A stretch of 64,000 nucleotides of DNA, from positions 1 to 64,000 of the forward strand of contig JANQQD010000310.1 in the NCBI GenBank assembly GCA_028285185.1, given 5' to 3'. The notes under the pieces are model-generated. The model was not told the DNA's origin, did not search any database, and saw only the letters and a list, made by a program, of their open reading frames with translations. The first letter of the stretch is position 1, and each line of letters begins with the position of its first letter. A program made the position numbers and the translations under genes. Source of the stretch: Anaerolineae bacterium (lineage in GTDB: Bacteria; Pseudomonadota; Alphaproteobacteria; DSM-16000; Inquilinaceae). Below are positions 41,690-51,368 of this stretch, piece by piece.

Positions 41690-42466
41690 TCAGGCATGGA
41701 GCAACTCACGAGTGTATTCGTGGACTGGTGACGCGATAACCTGATCTGTCGGGCCATACTCGATACAATCTCCATGCCGCATGACGAGCAAGTTGTCTGA
41801 CATGTAACGGACCACATGCAGATCATGCGTGACAAACAACATGGACAGCCCGAGCTGGTCCTTTAGGTCACATAACAAGTTGAGAACCTGGGCTTGCACA
41901 GATACATCCAGCGCCGAAGTCGGCTCGTCCAGTATCATCAAAGTCGGCTTCAGTGCGAGCGCACGGGCGATGGCAACACGTTGCGCTTGACCACCGGATA
42001 GTTCGATGGCCCGGCATTTCAGGTAATCTGCCGGCAAGCCGCATTGGCTCAGAAGCTCTTGCGATCTTTGCTCTATCTCTCGCCGCGAAAAAGACTCTGC
42101 CGAAAGCATCGGCTCGGCAAGGATCTGAGCAACAGTGAACCTTGGGCTGAGCGAGAGAAACGGGTTCTGGCCGACGACGCCAATACGGGCGCGTTTCATA
42201 CGCATGTCGCCGGGTTTTAGCGCCAACCAGTCCTCGCCGTTGATTTGAATTGTCCCGCTCTCGACCGGGATCAATCGCAAGATGGCATTGAGAACCGTCG
42301 TCTTTCCGGAGCCGCTTTCCCCGACAATGCCAAGTGTCTGCCGCGATCTCAGATCAAAGCTCACACCGCAGACCGCCGGCTCTGGCCGCCGGGAGAACAT
42401 CGACTGCTTCCGGTAACGGATCAGCAGGTCGTCAACTCTAAGAACCGAATTGGGCATCGCCATCAT
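41690..42466 (-). CDS. Opp/Dpp-type ABC transporter ATP-binding protein, cluster 1 (258 aa)
   Basis: Cytoplasmic ATPase subunit (OppF/DppF type) of an oligopeptide-like importer. Walker A is GESGSGKTT, the signature is LSGGQAQRV, Walker B is LMILDEPTSALD, and the His loop is in LFVTHDLHV. The frame is open to 42652, but that upstream part is antisense-like sequence over the C-terminus of the partner ATPase; the ATG-ATG at 42466 fits the family start. It overlaps the upstream gene by 29 bases. It lacks the Cys-rich tail of its partner and ends at HEYTRELLHA. It is the last gene of cluster 1. Confidence 0.9.
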   Translation of the reverse strand: MMAMPNSVLRVDDLLIRYRKQSMFSRRPEPAVCGVSFDLRSRQTLGIVGESGSGKTTVLNAILRLIPVESGTIQINGEDWLALKPGDMRMKRARIGVVGQNPFLSLSPRFTVAQILAEPMLSAESFSRREIEQRSQELLSQCGLPADYLKCRAIELSGGQAQRVAIARALALKPTLMILDEPTSALDVSVQAQVLNLLCDLKDQLGLSMLFVTHDLHVVRYMSDNLLVMRHGDCIEYGPTDQVIASPVHEYTRELLHA

Positions 42467-43400
42467 CCAAGTGACAAGACCAGTTGCGGTCGCCTTGCCT
42501 TCGCATCTTTGGCACCGACCTCGAACACATGGGAAGCGCCCAGGGACAGCGATCGGAGAACAGGCACCCGGTCTGCACCTCTGCCGGCTTTTTCGGATGC
42601 CCATCGATTGTGGCCAGGCGCGATTCCTTCGGAATGCGGGCCGGACGGGCATTCAGAAGGGCACGTGTATAAGGGTGTTTCGGATCGGACAGAATCTCAT
42701 CCGCCCTCCCATCCTCAACCGTGGCGCCGGCATAGAGAACACTGGCGCGCGTACAGCTCTCGGCAATGACATCCATATCATGCGTAATCAGAAGAACCGT
42801 GAGCCCGCGCCCAGCCACAAGTGACTTCAAGACAGTCAAAATCTGTTTCGCAATGGTCTTGTCCAGGGCGGTCGTCGGTTCGTCTGCGATCAGAAACTCC
42901 GCACCCGTGGCCAAAGCCTGCGCAATCACGACGCGCTGCTGCATGCCGCCGGACAACTCGTGCGGATAACTGCGCATGACCTTTCGGCAGTCTGGCAACC
43001 TGGTGGCCTCCAGAAGCTCAAGAGCCATCCGCTGACGTTCTTGGGACGATTTCACCCCGTGGGCTTTCAGCACGTCCTTGATCTGCTTCCCGATCGTCAG
43101 GACCGGGTTCAAAGCTGCGGCAGGATCCTGTGAAATGAGCGAAATTCTCGTGCCCCGCAGATCCTGAGCATTCTTTGCCAGGTCGATCCCATCAAAGTGA
43201 AACTTCCGGGCGGCAATCCTGGCCCCTTCGGGCAGCAGGCCCAGCATCGACATGCCGGTAATGGACTTTCCACTTCCAGATTCTCCGATCATCCCATGTA
43301 TCGTTCCTGCCTCGATCCCCAACGTTACGTCGCGAACCAGGCGAAGCGGCCTGTCCTTGAGTCCAAGCGTGATTTCCAGGTTCTGAACCTCAATCAACAT
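42438..43400 (-). CDS. Opp/Dpp-type ABC transporter ATP-binding protein, cluster 1 (320 aa)
   Basis: OppD/DppD-type ATPase subunit. GESGSGKS (Walker A), LSGGMQQRV (signature) and LIADEPTTALD (Walker B) are present. The C-terminal oligopeptide/dipeptide extension with a four-Cys iron-sulphur-type pattern (CLFSDRCPWALPMC, WSCH) is typical of this subunit. I chose ATG 43400 (MLIEVQNLEITLG), which overlaps the permease stop by 11 bases; the longer frame to 43637 is a shadow of the permease. It works as a heterodimer with the next gene's product. Confidence 0.92.
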   Translation of the reverse strand: MLIEVQNLEITLGLKDRPLRLVRDVTLGIEAGTIHGMIGESGSGKSITGMSMLGLLPEGARIAARKFHFDGIDLAKNAQDLRGTRISLISQDPAAALNPVLTIGKQIKDVLKAHGVKSSQERQRMALELLEATRLPDCRKVMRSYPHELSGGMQQRVVIAQALATGAEFLIADEPTTALDKTIAKQILTVLKSLVAGRGLTVLLITHDMDVIAESCTRASVLYAGATVEDGRADEILSDPKHPYTRALLNARPARIPKESRLATIDGHPKKPAEVQTGCLFSDRCPWALPMCSRSVPKMRRQGDRNWSCHLDDGDAQFGS

Positions 43401-44226
43401 CGGACCGGCTCTTTTCTGTGTCGCGCAGCGCATCACCCAGCAGGCTGAACGCAAGTGCCAGGACGAAAATCGCAACACCAGGCGCAACGGCGATCCACCA
43501 GCGGTCGGGGAAGACGATGCGCCCTGCATTGACCATCGCGCCCCAGTCCGCAATCGGCGGCCGGACGCCCAGACCCAGAAACGACAAGGCCGAACCTGTG
43601 AGCAGCGCCGGACCGAAATCCAAGGCCCCCTGAACACTCAGCGGGCGCAGAACCGAGGGTAGGATGTGACGAACAAGGATGCCAAAGTGAGAGACGCCCA
43701 TGATCTGGGCCGCCGTCACATATGGCTGGCTGCGGAGAACCAATACTTCGGACCGGGCAAGACGCGCGTACCACGGCCACCAACTGACAGAGATCGCCAG
43801 TATGCAGTTGAACATGCCGGCCCCGAGGGCCGCCGCGAGAAGAACCGCCAGCAACAAGGCTGGAAACGCCAAAAACACGTCGGTGATACGCATCAGGACT
43901 TCGTCCAGCCACCCGCCGGCATATCCGGCGACAATGCCGATCGGCAGACCGATCAAAAGGGCGAACAAGACCACGGTCAAACCGATCGTGACCGAGACGC
44001 GCCCTCCATAGAGTATGCGGGACAATACATCGCGGCCGAACCCATCGGTTCCCAACCAGTATTGCGCCGAAGGCGGCTGAAACCGCTCGGCAATGTTTGG
44101 GGCGCCCGCACCATGGTCCGGATAGGGAGAGACCAGATGGGCGAAAATGATCGCCGTCAGGAAGACGATGATCGCGCCAAGGCTCAGGGTTCCCGTCAAT
44201 CCCAGTCTGGAAATAAGGGTTCTCAC
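43390..44226 (-). CDS. Opp/Dpp-type ABC permease (DppC-like), cluster 1 (278 aa)
   Basis: Inner-membrane permease with an N-terminal helix (LGAIIVFLTAIIFAHLVSPY), the conserved WLGTDGFGRDVLSRILYGGR segment and five further helices. The EAA loop reads AAQIMGVSHFGILVRHILPS and contacts the ATPases. GTG start at 44226 overlapping the DppB-like stop by four bases (GTGA). It forms the pore with the preceding gene's product. Confidence 0.93.
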   Translation of the reverse strand: MRTLISRLGLTGTLSLGAIIVFLTAIIFAHLVSPYPDHGAGAPNIAERFQPPSAQYWLGTDGFGRDVLSRILYGGRVSVTIGLTVVLFALLIGLPIGIVAGYAGGWLDEVLMRITDVFLAFPALLLAVLLAAALGAGMFNCILAISVSWWPWYARLARSEVLVLRSQPYVTAAQIMGVSHFGILVRHILPSVLRPLSVQGALDFGPALLTGSALSFLGLGVRPPIADWGAMVNAGRIVFPDRWWIAVAPGVAIFVLALAFSLLGDALRDTEKSRSDVD

Positions 44227-45245
44227 GAGACCGTCACTCTCGGATCAATGACGGCCTGCGCCACGTCGATCAGCAGGTTCATCAAGACGTAGCAAACGGT
44301 GACAACCAAAGTGGAGGCCGCGATAACCGGGAAATCCTTGGATAGGATTGCCTCGAAGATGTATCGCCCCAATCCCGGCCAAGCGAAAATGATCTCGACC
44401 AGCACGGCGCCGGTCAAGGAAAACGCGAAGCTCAAGCCGATTATGGTCAGGGCGGGACCCACAGCGTTTGGAAGAGCGTGGCCAAACAGAATGCGACGGC
44501 GTGACAAGCCCACAGCCTGCGCGGTAACGATATGTTTGCGCTGGAGAATCTCAATCATCAGGGATCGCGTCAATCGCAGCGCGATACCTGTTGGATACGC
44601 CGCCAGGGTAAGGGCCGGCAGCGCAAGATGGCGCATCGCATCCCAAAACGCATCAAGGCGACCGGCAATCAGGCTGTCGAGCAATAAGAAACCCGTCACG
44701 GGTTCAATCGGATCGAACAGCGATAGGTCCCGAGAGATTCGCCCGGCAAGCGGAAAGAGCTCCAGCCATTGTGCAAATACGAACTGCAATACCATGGCCA
44801 GGAAGAAAGTCGGCATCGCGACCGCGGCAATCGATGCCAATCCCGCCGATCTGTCAAACCAGCTGCCACGCCAGCCAGCGGTTAGGACACCAAGCGGAAT
44901 ACCGAAGATGAGCGCCAAACCCGTCGCAAAAAGTGCGAGTTCCAGGGTTGCCGGCAGAAAAACCGCGAGATCGTCCGATATCAGCCTGCGGGTGCGATAG
45001 GAAAAGCCGAGATCTCCGGCAAGAGTCGACGATACGAAATCGAAGAACCGGACGATCATTGGATCATCAAGCTTCAACATTGCGCGAGCGGCTTCGATCT
45101 GGTCCGCGGTGGGGCGGGGTCCGGCGAACAGTGCCGCCGGATCAGACGGCACCAATCGTGACGCAATGAAGACCAGGAAGGTCACGCCGAACACAACAAA
45201 AACCGACATGAAAGCCCGTCTTAGAGCATATCGGAACAGGCGCAT
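44223..45245 (-). CDS. Opp/Dpp-type ABC permease (DppB-like), cluster 1 (340 aa)
   Basis: Inner-membrane permease of six helices. It starts MRLFRYALRRAFMSVFVVFG with SRLVPSDPAA, typical of DppB. The EAA loop is AQAVGLSRRRILFGHALPNA and the end is PLGRYIFEAI-like (WPGLGRYIFEAILSKDFPVI) followed by IDPRVTVS. It follows the binding-protein gene by 25 bases and overlaps the next permease by four bases. Confidence 0.93.
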   Translation of the reverse strand: MRLFRYALRRAFMSVFVVFGVTFLVFIASRLVPSDPAALFAGPRPTADQIEAARAMLKLDDPMIVRFFDFVSSTLAGDLGFSYRTRRLISDDLAVFLPATLELALFATGLALIFGIPLGVLTAGWRGSWFDRSAGLASIAAVAMPTFFLAMVLQFVFAQWLELFPLAGRISRDLSLFDPIEPVTGFLLLDSLIAGRLDAFWDAMRHLALPALTLAAYPTGIALRLTRSLMIEILQRKHIVTAQAVGLSRRRILFGHALPNAVGPALTIIGLSFAFSLTGAVLVEIIFAWPGLGRYIFEAILSKDFPVIAASTLVVTVCYVLMNLLIDVAQAVIDPRVTVS

Positions 45246-45270
45246 GACGTGACCTCTGGATCAGTAAGGT

Positions 45271-46842
45271 CTAACGGCGAAGCTGATGAACAAAAACAGC
45301 GTGCGAATAGGCCGGGTTGTCCGTGTACCCCTCGATGTCAGAACGAATGAAGTGTACATTCGGCAGATCCAGCATGAACACCGCCGCGGCCTCGTCCACT
45401 ACAATCCTCTGGGCCTCTTGAAACTTGGCGATCGAGGCCGGGCGGTCGGAGCCGGAAAGCACATTGGCCTCGTCCAACAGCGCATCGAATTCCGGATTGG
45501 AGTAGTAGCCGAGGTTGAACACCGTTTCTTCCTCGGTGTTGAACATGCTGTAGAGAAAATCATAAGGCGTGATGAAGGTCGGCCACCAATAGATCATGTA
45601 GATGTCCTGGGCCGCCTGCGGATCCCCCTTCGCAAGCTCCCATTGCGCCTCCCATGCCATCGGCTGAAGCTCAAGATCGATGCCGAGCGTTGCCAGGTTC
45701 GCCCGCCACAGCTCGCCAGCAAGGGCCTGAAGCGCGTCACCCGTATTGTAAGTCACCGTGATCTTCAGACCCGGTTCAATCCCGGCCTGGTCGAGCAACT
45801 CGCGTGCGGCGTCCAAATCGGTGGGTGTGAGGGGCAGGTCGGGGTCGTGGCCCCAGATACCTGGCGGCAGAGCGCCTTTGGACCGGCTTCCCAGACCTGC
45901 CGTTCCGGCCGAAATCACGTCGTCATATGGAAAGGCCAGGGAGATCGCTTGACGGACCCGAGCGTCATCCAGGGGCGCGCGCTGGACGTTGATCAATCCC
46001 AACAGATTCTGGAACGACGGATTAACAACAACCGACAATTCCGGATTCTGTCGGAGCTGCTCAATGTTCTCGAAGGGAAGGTTGTAGGTCCAGTCAGCCT
46101 GTCCATTCATGATCATGGACTGAGCAAGGACCAAATCCTCAACGACTTCAAAAACGACGTTATCGAACTGGCCGTCCTCCCATCCGCCCCAATAGTCTTC
46201 GTTGCGCGACAGAATGGCTCGCTGACCTGGTTCATAGCGACTGATCACATAGGGACCAGTGCCACCCGTATTGCCCTGATTGAACCAGGCATTGTCCTGA
46301 TCGGTGGCAGCCGAACTGTAGATCCAGGCCGCGTAGAAGGCCGAGGCTGCCATATCCATCGGCTGTTGCCAGGCCAGCTTCATGACAACGGTCAGATCGT
46401 CCGGGGTTTCGATTGCTTCGACCGGGGCCCAGATAAACGAGGCACCGCCCTCAATGCGCATCGTGCGCTCGATTGATTTCTTGACATTCGCCGACGTCAA
46501 CGGCTCGCCATCCGAGAACGTGACACCGCTACGCAGATAGAAGGTCCATGTCAGCCCGTCATCCGAGGTCTCCCAGCGCTCCGCCAGCAGAGGCTCGACC
46601 CGGCCAGTCGCGTTTTCGACGTCCGGAATATAGCGGGTGAGCGTTTCATAGCAGTTCGCCAAGACATACCCATCGCCACCGAATGATGTTGCCGGGTCAA
46701 AATCGGGGAATCCGGTGGGGACGGATAGGGTGAAGACATTCCTTCCCTGCGCCTGAGCGCCCGAGAACAGCCCGGCCGCATTATAGCTGGCGGTGGCGAG
46801 AGCGGCTAAAGCACTGTTCTGAATAAACGCGCGTCTTTTCAT
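45271..46842 (-). CDS. ABC transporter substrate-binding protein (family 5), cluster 1 (523 aa)
   Basis: Periplasmic binding protein of the peptide/opine/nickel class (SBP_bac_5). The N-terminus MKRRAFIQNSALAALATAS has the RRxFIQ pattern of a Tat signal, so export of a folded protein is possible. LLAERWETSDDGLTWTFYL and SDGEPLTSANVKKSIERTM are the family's usual words. Length is normal. GGGAG lies upstream of the ATG. It brings the substrate to the two permeases that follow; the operon partners suggest a hydantoin-like or cyclic dipeptide-like compound rather than a plain peptide. Confidence 0.92.
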   Translation of the reverse strand: MKRRAFIQNSALAALATASYNAAGLFSGAQAQGRNVFTLSVPTGFPDFDPATSFGGDGYVLANCYETLTRYIPDVENATGRVEPLLAERWETSDDGLTWTFYLRSGVTFSDGEPLTSANVKKSIERTMRIEGGASFIWAPVEAIETPDDLTVVMKLAWQQPMDMAASAFYAAWIYSSAATDQDNAWFNQGNTGGTGPYVISRYEPGQRAILSRNEDYWGGWEDGQFDNVVFEVVEDLVLAQSMIMNGQADWTYNLPFENIEQLRQNPELSVVVNPSFQNLLGLINVQRAPLDDARVRQAISLAFPYDDVISAGTAGLGSRSKGALPPGIWGHDPDLPLTPTDLDAARELLDQAGIEPGLKITVTYNTGDALQALAGELWRANLATLGIDLELQPMAWEAQWELAKGDPQAAQDIYMIYWWPTFITPYDFLYSMFNTEEETVFNLGYYSNPEFDALLDEANVLSGSDRPASIAKFQEAQRIVVDEAAAVFMLDLPNVHFIRSDIEGYTDNPAYSHAVFVHQLRR

Positions 46843-46860
46843 CTTCTTGACTCCCTTTGC

Positions 46861-48000
46861 TTATTGTTTGGAGGGCTCTACTTCCTTCTGGTGGTAGTTT
46901 GCGACGGGTTCCGGATCATGCGGCGAACCCACTGCAACAAAGTCAAAATCGTAACCGAAGGCCCGTGGCCCAACGACGTCCAGGGCCTTCGGGCTGCGGA
47001 AAAGCCGGGGAGCAGGCAGGCAAAGCGCTGACACGCGCATTCCATACCGAAGCTCCTCAGTGGCGACCGGTCGACCGGACTCGCTATCGACGACGCAAAT
47101 CAGGTCCGGCACCATTGCAACGTTTGATTGATTTTCACGCGCCACGATGAACTCGTTTTGGATGTCTATTTCCATCTCGCGGCCCTTATGCGGACCAAGA
47201 CCCGAGATCGTCAGCTTTCCGCGAACAAATCCACCGCTGATTCCGCGTTCGATATCAACGACCTTCCCGCTTATCAGATACGCACCCCGAGCCGCTTCGG
47301 TAATTGCTCTGACAGGGTCGGCCTTCTCGGACCGGGCGTTCCGCACAGCATCGCCGATCTGTCTGCAAAAGCTAACCGAATGAGAAATTCCATTCTCGCG
47401 GACAAATGCCCCTGACATTGGCGCGGAGGTCATGAAGGCGGTGCATCCCATCGAAATCGTGCCGTCACGCATGATCCGTTCGAGGCGCTCGGGGCTTTCA
47501 GCCGCCGTAACCACCAGCGTGTTTCCCTGGGCATCGGTGAGAACGGACGGGGCGGTTGCGAGGCCGCCGATGAAGAAACTGGTCATCTGCGTTTCCGGAA
47601 ATGCACGCCCCATCCCGTCAGCATCGACGACGGGAATGCCGAGATGCGCCGCCGGGATCATCGGCGACATACCGTTCGAACCGCCTACTTCGTCCGCCAC
47701 CAAGGCACTCACCTTGCGCCCGATGAATTTCTCAATTGTCTCGATTGCGCGACGGCCTTCGTTTCCCTCTTCCATTTTTTCAATGCCGACGGTGGGCGCG
47801 CCAATACCGCCGACTGAAACGACGACTGCATCATCGGGTAGGTCTTCGGGCAGAACCAATTCAATCGTGTGGCCCTGCTCCAACAGCGCATTCACCCTCA
47901 GCTGGCCAAGATACGGGCTACCGCCCCCTCCGGTCCCCAGAATACCTGCACCGATCGCGATGCTATTGATGTCATTTTCGGTGATCTTCCAGGTCTTCAT
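46861..48000 (-). CDS. DUF917 (S-methyl-thiohydantoin desulfurase-type) protein, cluster 1 (379 aa)
   Basis: Member of the family once called DUF917. AGILGTGGGGSPYLGQ near residue 18 and VDADGMGRAFPETQM near 125 are its two hallmark segments. From memory, Pfam has since linked the family to S-methyl-thiohydantoin desulfuration; I have not checked this. Members almost always sit beside HyuA-like hydantoinase/oxoprolinase genes, as here, where the start overlaps the HyuA-like stop by four bases. It likely acts on the same ring compound. It is related to the two tandem DUF917 genes of cluster 2 and is slightly longer at the C-terminus. Confidence 0.85.
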   Translation of the reverse strand: MKTWKITENDINSIAIGAGILGTGGGGSPYLGQLRVNALLEQGHTIELVLPEDLPDDAVVVSVGGIGAPTVGIEKMEEGNEGRRAIETIEKFIGRKVSALVADEVGGSNGMSPMIPAAHLGIPVVDADGMGRAFPETQMTSFFIGGLATAPSVLTDAQGNTLVVTAAESPERLERIMRDGTISMGCTAFMTSAPMSGAFVRENGISHSVSFCRQIGDAVRNARSEKADPVRAITEAARGAYLISGKVVDIERGISGGFVRGKLTISGLGPHKGREMEIDIQNEFIVARENQSNVAMVPDLICVVDSESGRPVATEELRYGMRVSALCLPAPRLFRSPKALDVVGPRAFGYDFDFVAVGSPHDPEPVANYHQKEVEPSKQ

Positions 48001-49553
48001 CGATCCAGGTCTCCGACCACTTTGACCGACATCCGAACGGCGTTACCGGGCAGATATGCCAGAGGCGTCTCGGACAGTTCGACGACTTCTAGATTGCGTG
48101 CGCTCGCCCCGGCTTCGACGGCACGTTCGCGGGCATCGCCAATGACGCTCTGGATCGCAGCCTCACGGCTTTGCCCATCAAGCGAAACGACCGTGTCAAC
48201 CTCACCTGAAATCTGGGCGATTGCTGCGCCTATGGCATTGGCCGAACCGAAATGCGCAGGTTTTTCAACCCTATTGCACCCTTTCAGACCACCCCCGATC
48301 AGAACGGATCCGCCACCGACAAGGATGGCCGGGATCGGGTCCGGGCCCGGCTTCATCCGATCGACGATATCCTCGATTCTCGCCTTCATATGCGCCAGCG
48401 CCGCGCCGACGAGTTCCGGGTCCAGATCATCCACGTTCAAAGGGTCGCCAAGAACGGCCTGCCCGCCGGCTACGGCAATGTCAGTGGCCGTCAGCTCTTT
48501 ACCTCCGAAGACACTCGCCAGTTCAGTCAGACGATATCCGACCGATTCAGGGCCAACGGAAACCGCCCGGCCCTCGGACCGGACAATGCTCCCGCCACCA
48601 AGCCCCATCGAGAAGACGTCAGGGACGCGGAAGTTGGTCCTAACCCCCGCAATTTCCGCACCCTCGCCACGGCTTCTCGGGAATCCTCCTGAAAGAAGGC
48701 CAATATCGGTCGTGGTTCCTCCGATATCGATGACGATGGCGTCACCGATTCCCGATAGAAAGGCCGCGCCCCGCATCGAGTTCGTCGGACCGGATGCGAT
48801 GGTGAATATCGGATAGCGGGCGGCATAGTCGGCCGACATGACCGTCCCGTCATTCTGGGTCAGGTAGAGCGCACATTCCAAGTTCAACCTAGAGAATGCG
48901 CTCTGGAACGCGGCGACCGTCTGGCTTCCCAGTTTCATCAAACTGGCATTCAGGATGGTCGCGCTCTCCCGCTGCAGCAAACCGGTATGCCCGATTCTAT
49001 GGGAAAGACTCAAACCAACTCCTGGCATTTCCTCTTCGACGATACGCGCTGCCTCGATCTCCATTTTGCTGTCAACCAGGGCAAACACCGAACAGATCGC
49101 GACGTATTCGATCCCCTTGTTCCGCCACTCGCGGCAGGTCAGGCGGATGGCATCGCTGTCGAGGGGGGCAATCGGGCGCCCGTCAAACTCGACACCCCCG
49201 GCGACAAGAGCGCAGTCGGCGCCGATCCTGTCTCGAAGGTCCCTCGGCCAGTCGACCATGGGTGGCAGCGATCGCGTGGCCGAACCACACAATCGAAAGA
49301 CCCCCACCTTTTGCAGATCTTGTCGTTGGATCACGGCATTGAGAAAGCGGGTTGTCCCGATCATCACGGCCGCGACATCGCTTTCAGCGACATCCTTTGC
49401 ATCCAACAAACCCTGAATGGCGGCGAAAACGCCATCATTGGCATTCTTCGTTGTCGCGGTCTTGAGAGTCGCCAGAACCTCGGCACCGCGCAAAAGAGCG
49501 GCGTCGGTATTGGTGCCGCCGACATCCACGCCTATTCGCAGCTCTCCATTCAT
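47997..49553 (-). CDS. Hydantoinase/oxoprolinase (HyuA-like) family protein, cluster 1 (518 aa)
   Basis: ATP-using ring-opening enzyme family with an actin/ASKHA fold. The phosphate-1 loop is GVDVGGTNTDAAL near residue 7, and the second is DIGGTTTDIGLLSGG; GLGGGSIVRSEG and ILVGGGSVLIGG follow. This size corresponds to the short HyuA-like form that pairs with DUF917, not to the 700-aa classical HyuA with a HyuB partner. No HyuB gene is present. It shares four bases with the regulator gene before it and four with the DUF917 gene after it. Confidence 0.88.
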   Translation of the reverse strand: MNGELRIGVDVGGTNTDAALLRGAEVLATLKTATTKNANDGVFAAIQGLLDAKDVAESDVAAVMIGTTRFLNAVIQRQDLQKVGVFRLCGSATRSLPPMVDWPRDLRDRIGADCALVAGGVEFDGRPIAPLDSDAIRLTCREWRNKGIEYVAICSVFALVDSKMEIEAARIVEEEMPGVGLSLSHRIGHTGLLQRESATILNASLMKLGSQTVAAFQSAFSRLNLECALYLTQNDGTVMSADYAARYPIFTIASGPTNSMRGAAFLSGIGDAIVIDIGGTTTDIGLLSGGFPRSRGEGAEIAGVRTNFRVPDVFSMGLGGGSIVRSEGRAVSVGPESVGYRLTELASVFGGKELTATDIAVAGGQAVLGDPLNVDDLDPELVGAALAHMKARIEDIVDRMKPGPDPIPAILVGGGSVLIGGGLKGCNRVEKPAHFGSANAIGAAIAQISGEVDTVVSLDGQSREAAIQSVIGDARERAVEAGASARNLEVVELSETPLAYLPGNAVRMSVKVVGDLDR

Positions 49554-50068
49554 TTCACACGCAGATTCCGGCGCCGGAGACGAGGGGGAGAAGCGCCGCT
49601 GTCTTTGCTGAGCGCCGTCGTGCGGGTGCCGAAAACCTTGTAGAGGCGCATGACCAGGTTGATATTGACCCGCCTGACCCCTTCGGCCTGCGCAATATGG
49701 GTTTCCGCGAAATCCAGAAGGTCGGTGTTTGTATCCCCGAACACCGACGCGATCAGGCTGAAGTCACCGGTCGTTGCGGCCAGGTAGCCCACTTGATCAT
49801 ACTCAGCGAGCACCGCAGCGACGCTCTCAACGCAACCGGGCCGAACATCGATCATCACCTCGGCCTCGACGCCTGGCTGGGTCAGGGTTGAGTCCGGGAT
49901 CGCACTTATCACGATCTGACGAGATTCCAGCAGTGCCGCGATCCGGTTCCGGATCGTGCGCTCTGACACCTTGCCGATTCTCTGTGCGATTTCCGAAGCG
50001 GAAGCGCGGCCGTCGGCGGACAAAATGTCAATGATTTCAATATCGAGGTCGTCTATCGCATGGGTCAT
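49550..50068 (-). CDS. Lrp/AsnC-family transcriptional regulator, cluster 1 (172 aa)
   Basis: The N-terminal winged HTH is at about 5-50 (DDLDIEIIDILSADGRASAS then IAQRIGKVSERTIRNRIAAL); the RAM ligand-binding domain is at 65-145 (VEAEVMIDVRPGCVESVAAV; GYLAATTGDFSLIASVF). A basic tail of about 25 residues follows. ATG 50068 with GGAGG six bases upstream is preferred to the frame-open start at 50089. It is the first gene of cluster 1 and probably senses the imported compound or its amino-acid product, regulating the operon and perhaps the divergent oxidoreductase. Confidence 0.9.
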   Translation of the reverse strand: MTHAIDDLDIEIIDILSADGRASASEIAQRIGKVSERTIRNRIAALLESRQIVISAIPDSTLTQPGVEAEVMIDVRPGCVESVAAVLAEYDQVGYLAATTGDFSLIASVFGDTNTDLLDFAETHIAQAEGVRRVNINLVMRLYKVFGTRTTALSKDSGASPPRLRRRNLRVK

Positions 50069-50360
50069 CTCGGCCTCCCACAGAATCATCTATACAATCA
50101 TTTCCGATACAGGTAAATCTGACACATCTTGCTTCCGTTTCGGAATTCATTGGAGGGCAGCATCTGCCGAACAGGAACAGACGGGATACGAGTGACGGCG
50201 GATGAACGGGGCCTTCGCCAGGCTTTGGGCGTCCAAGACCGCGAAGTCGGGCCCGCCCCTCGCGGCGAAGGGTTCGGCTGAAAGCGCCTCAGAACACCGC
50301 TTACCGACCGCGCCGTTCGACCTCTTCCGCAATCCCCGCTGACAGTAGAAAGGAGATCCG
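50069..50360. promoter_or_regulatory. Divergent promoter region, regulator / oxidoreductase
   Basis: 292 bases between two divergent starts. The left third is AT-rich (CTATACAATCATTTCC near 50090) and is the likely cluster 1 promoter and Lrp binding area; no long symmetrical operator stands out. AAAGGAG at the right end serves the oxidoreductase. Confidence 0.45.
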
Positions 50361-51368
50361 ATGCCCAAGGCCCTGATTGTACGTGAGTTTAGAGAGTATG
50401 GAGACTTCTCGGCGATTGACCTGGAAGACATCGAGATGCCCGTCCCGACAGGTCACGAGGTCTTGATCGATGTCGATGCGTTTGCCCTGAACTACGGCGA
50501 CTTCGAACTGTTCTGCGAGAAATACACGTTCACGCTCGACCTCCCGGCGCGCTTCGGTGACGAATGCGCGGGAACAGTCATTGCCCTCGGCCCGGATGTG
50601 GCAAACTTCAAGGTGGGCGACAGGGTTGCGACGATGCCCGTCATCTACGGCGCAAATGGGGTGGACGGCGAAGTCGCCCTGTTCGATTCCCGGTTCTGCG
50701 CTCCGGTCCCGGACTCAATGAGCAGCATTGAAGCCTGTACCATCTGGACGGCGTACTTCACGGCCTACACGGCCATGATCGAGATCGCCGATGTGCAGCC
50801 CGACGACGTCGTACTCATTACCGCCGGGAGCAGTACAGCCGGGATCGCCGCGATGGAAATGTGCCGGATGATCGGGGCCACCACGATCGCCACGACCCGG
50901 ACCAACGCTAAGAGAGAATATCTGCTCGATCTGGGCTTCGATCATGTTGTGGCGCAAGACACCGACAGCATGTCCGAAGTGGTGAACCAGGTCTCGAATG
51001 GGAAAGGATCGCGGGTCATCTATGACCCTATCGGCGGGAAGATCGTCGAAGAGTACAAAGATGCACTCGCAATGAACGCGATCATCTTTCTATACGGCGG
51101 CATTGATCAGAGTGACACGATTCTGCCGGCAACCGAGATGGTGCGGACCAACGCGATTATGAAGCCGTTTTCCGTCTTTCACTATATTGTCGACGACGAT
51201 CTGCGCAGCCGAGCTATTCCCTTCATCTACGACGCGATTGACAAGGGACATATCAAGCTGCGGGTCGGCCCGGTCTATGATCTGAAGGATTGGAGGAAGG
51301 CCTTTGACGATCAATACAATACAAGTGACCGGCGCGGCAAAATGGTGATCCGGGTCAAGGGCAGCTAA
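50361..51368 (+). CDS. MDR-superfamily zinc-independent oxidoreductase (quinone reductase-like, 335 aa)
   Basis: NAD(P)H-dependent reductase of the medium-chain dehydrogenase superfamily. A GroES-like domain (FALNYGDFELFCEKY; FGDECAGTVIALG; FKVGDRVA) is followed by a Rossmann domain (VLITAGSSTAGIAAMEMCRM). The structural-zinc Cys cluster and catalytic Cys-His-Cys set are missing, as in quinone oxidoreductases. The end KLRVGPVYDLKDWRKAF with GKMVIRV is typical. It is divergent from cluster 1 and may be part of the same catabolic route; substrate unknown. Confidence 0.88.
   Translation: MPKALIVREFREYGDFSAIDLEDIEMPVPTGHEVLIDVDAFALNYGDFELFCEKYTFTLDLPARFGDECAGTVIALGPDVANFKVGDRVATMPVIYGANGVDGEVALFDSRFCAPVPDSMSSIEACTIWTAYFTAYTAMIEIADVQPDDVVLITAGSSTAGIAAMEMCRMIGATTIATTRTNAKREYLLDLGFDHVVAQDTDSMSEVVNQVSNGKGSRVIYDPIGGKIVEEYKDALAMNAIIFLYGGIDQSDTILPATEMVRTNAIMKPFSVFHYIVDDDLRSRAIPFIYDAIDKGHIKLRVGPVYDLKDWRKAFDDQYNTSDRRGKMVIRVKGS

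Noticed and set aside
41210-41731. Plus-strand frame of 173 aa left of cluster 1
   Set aside because: No ribosome site or motif, Pro/Gly/Arg-rich, overlaps the likely recombinase remnant and runs into the ATPase gene.
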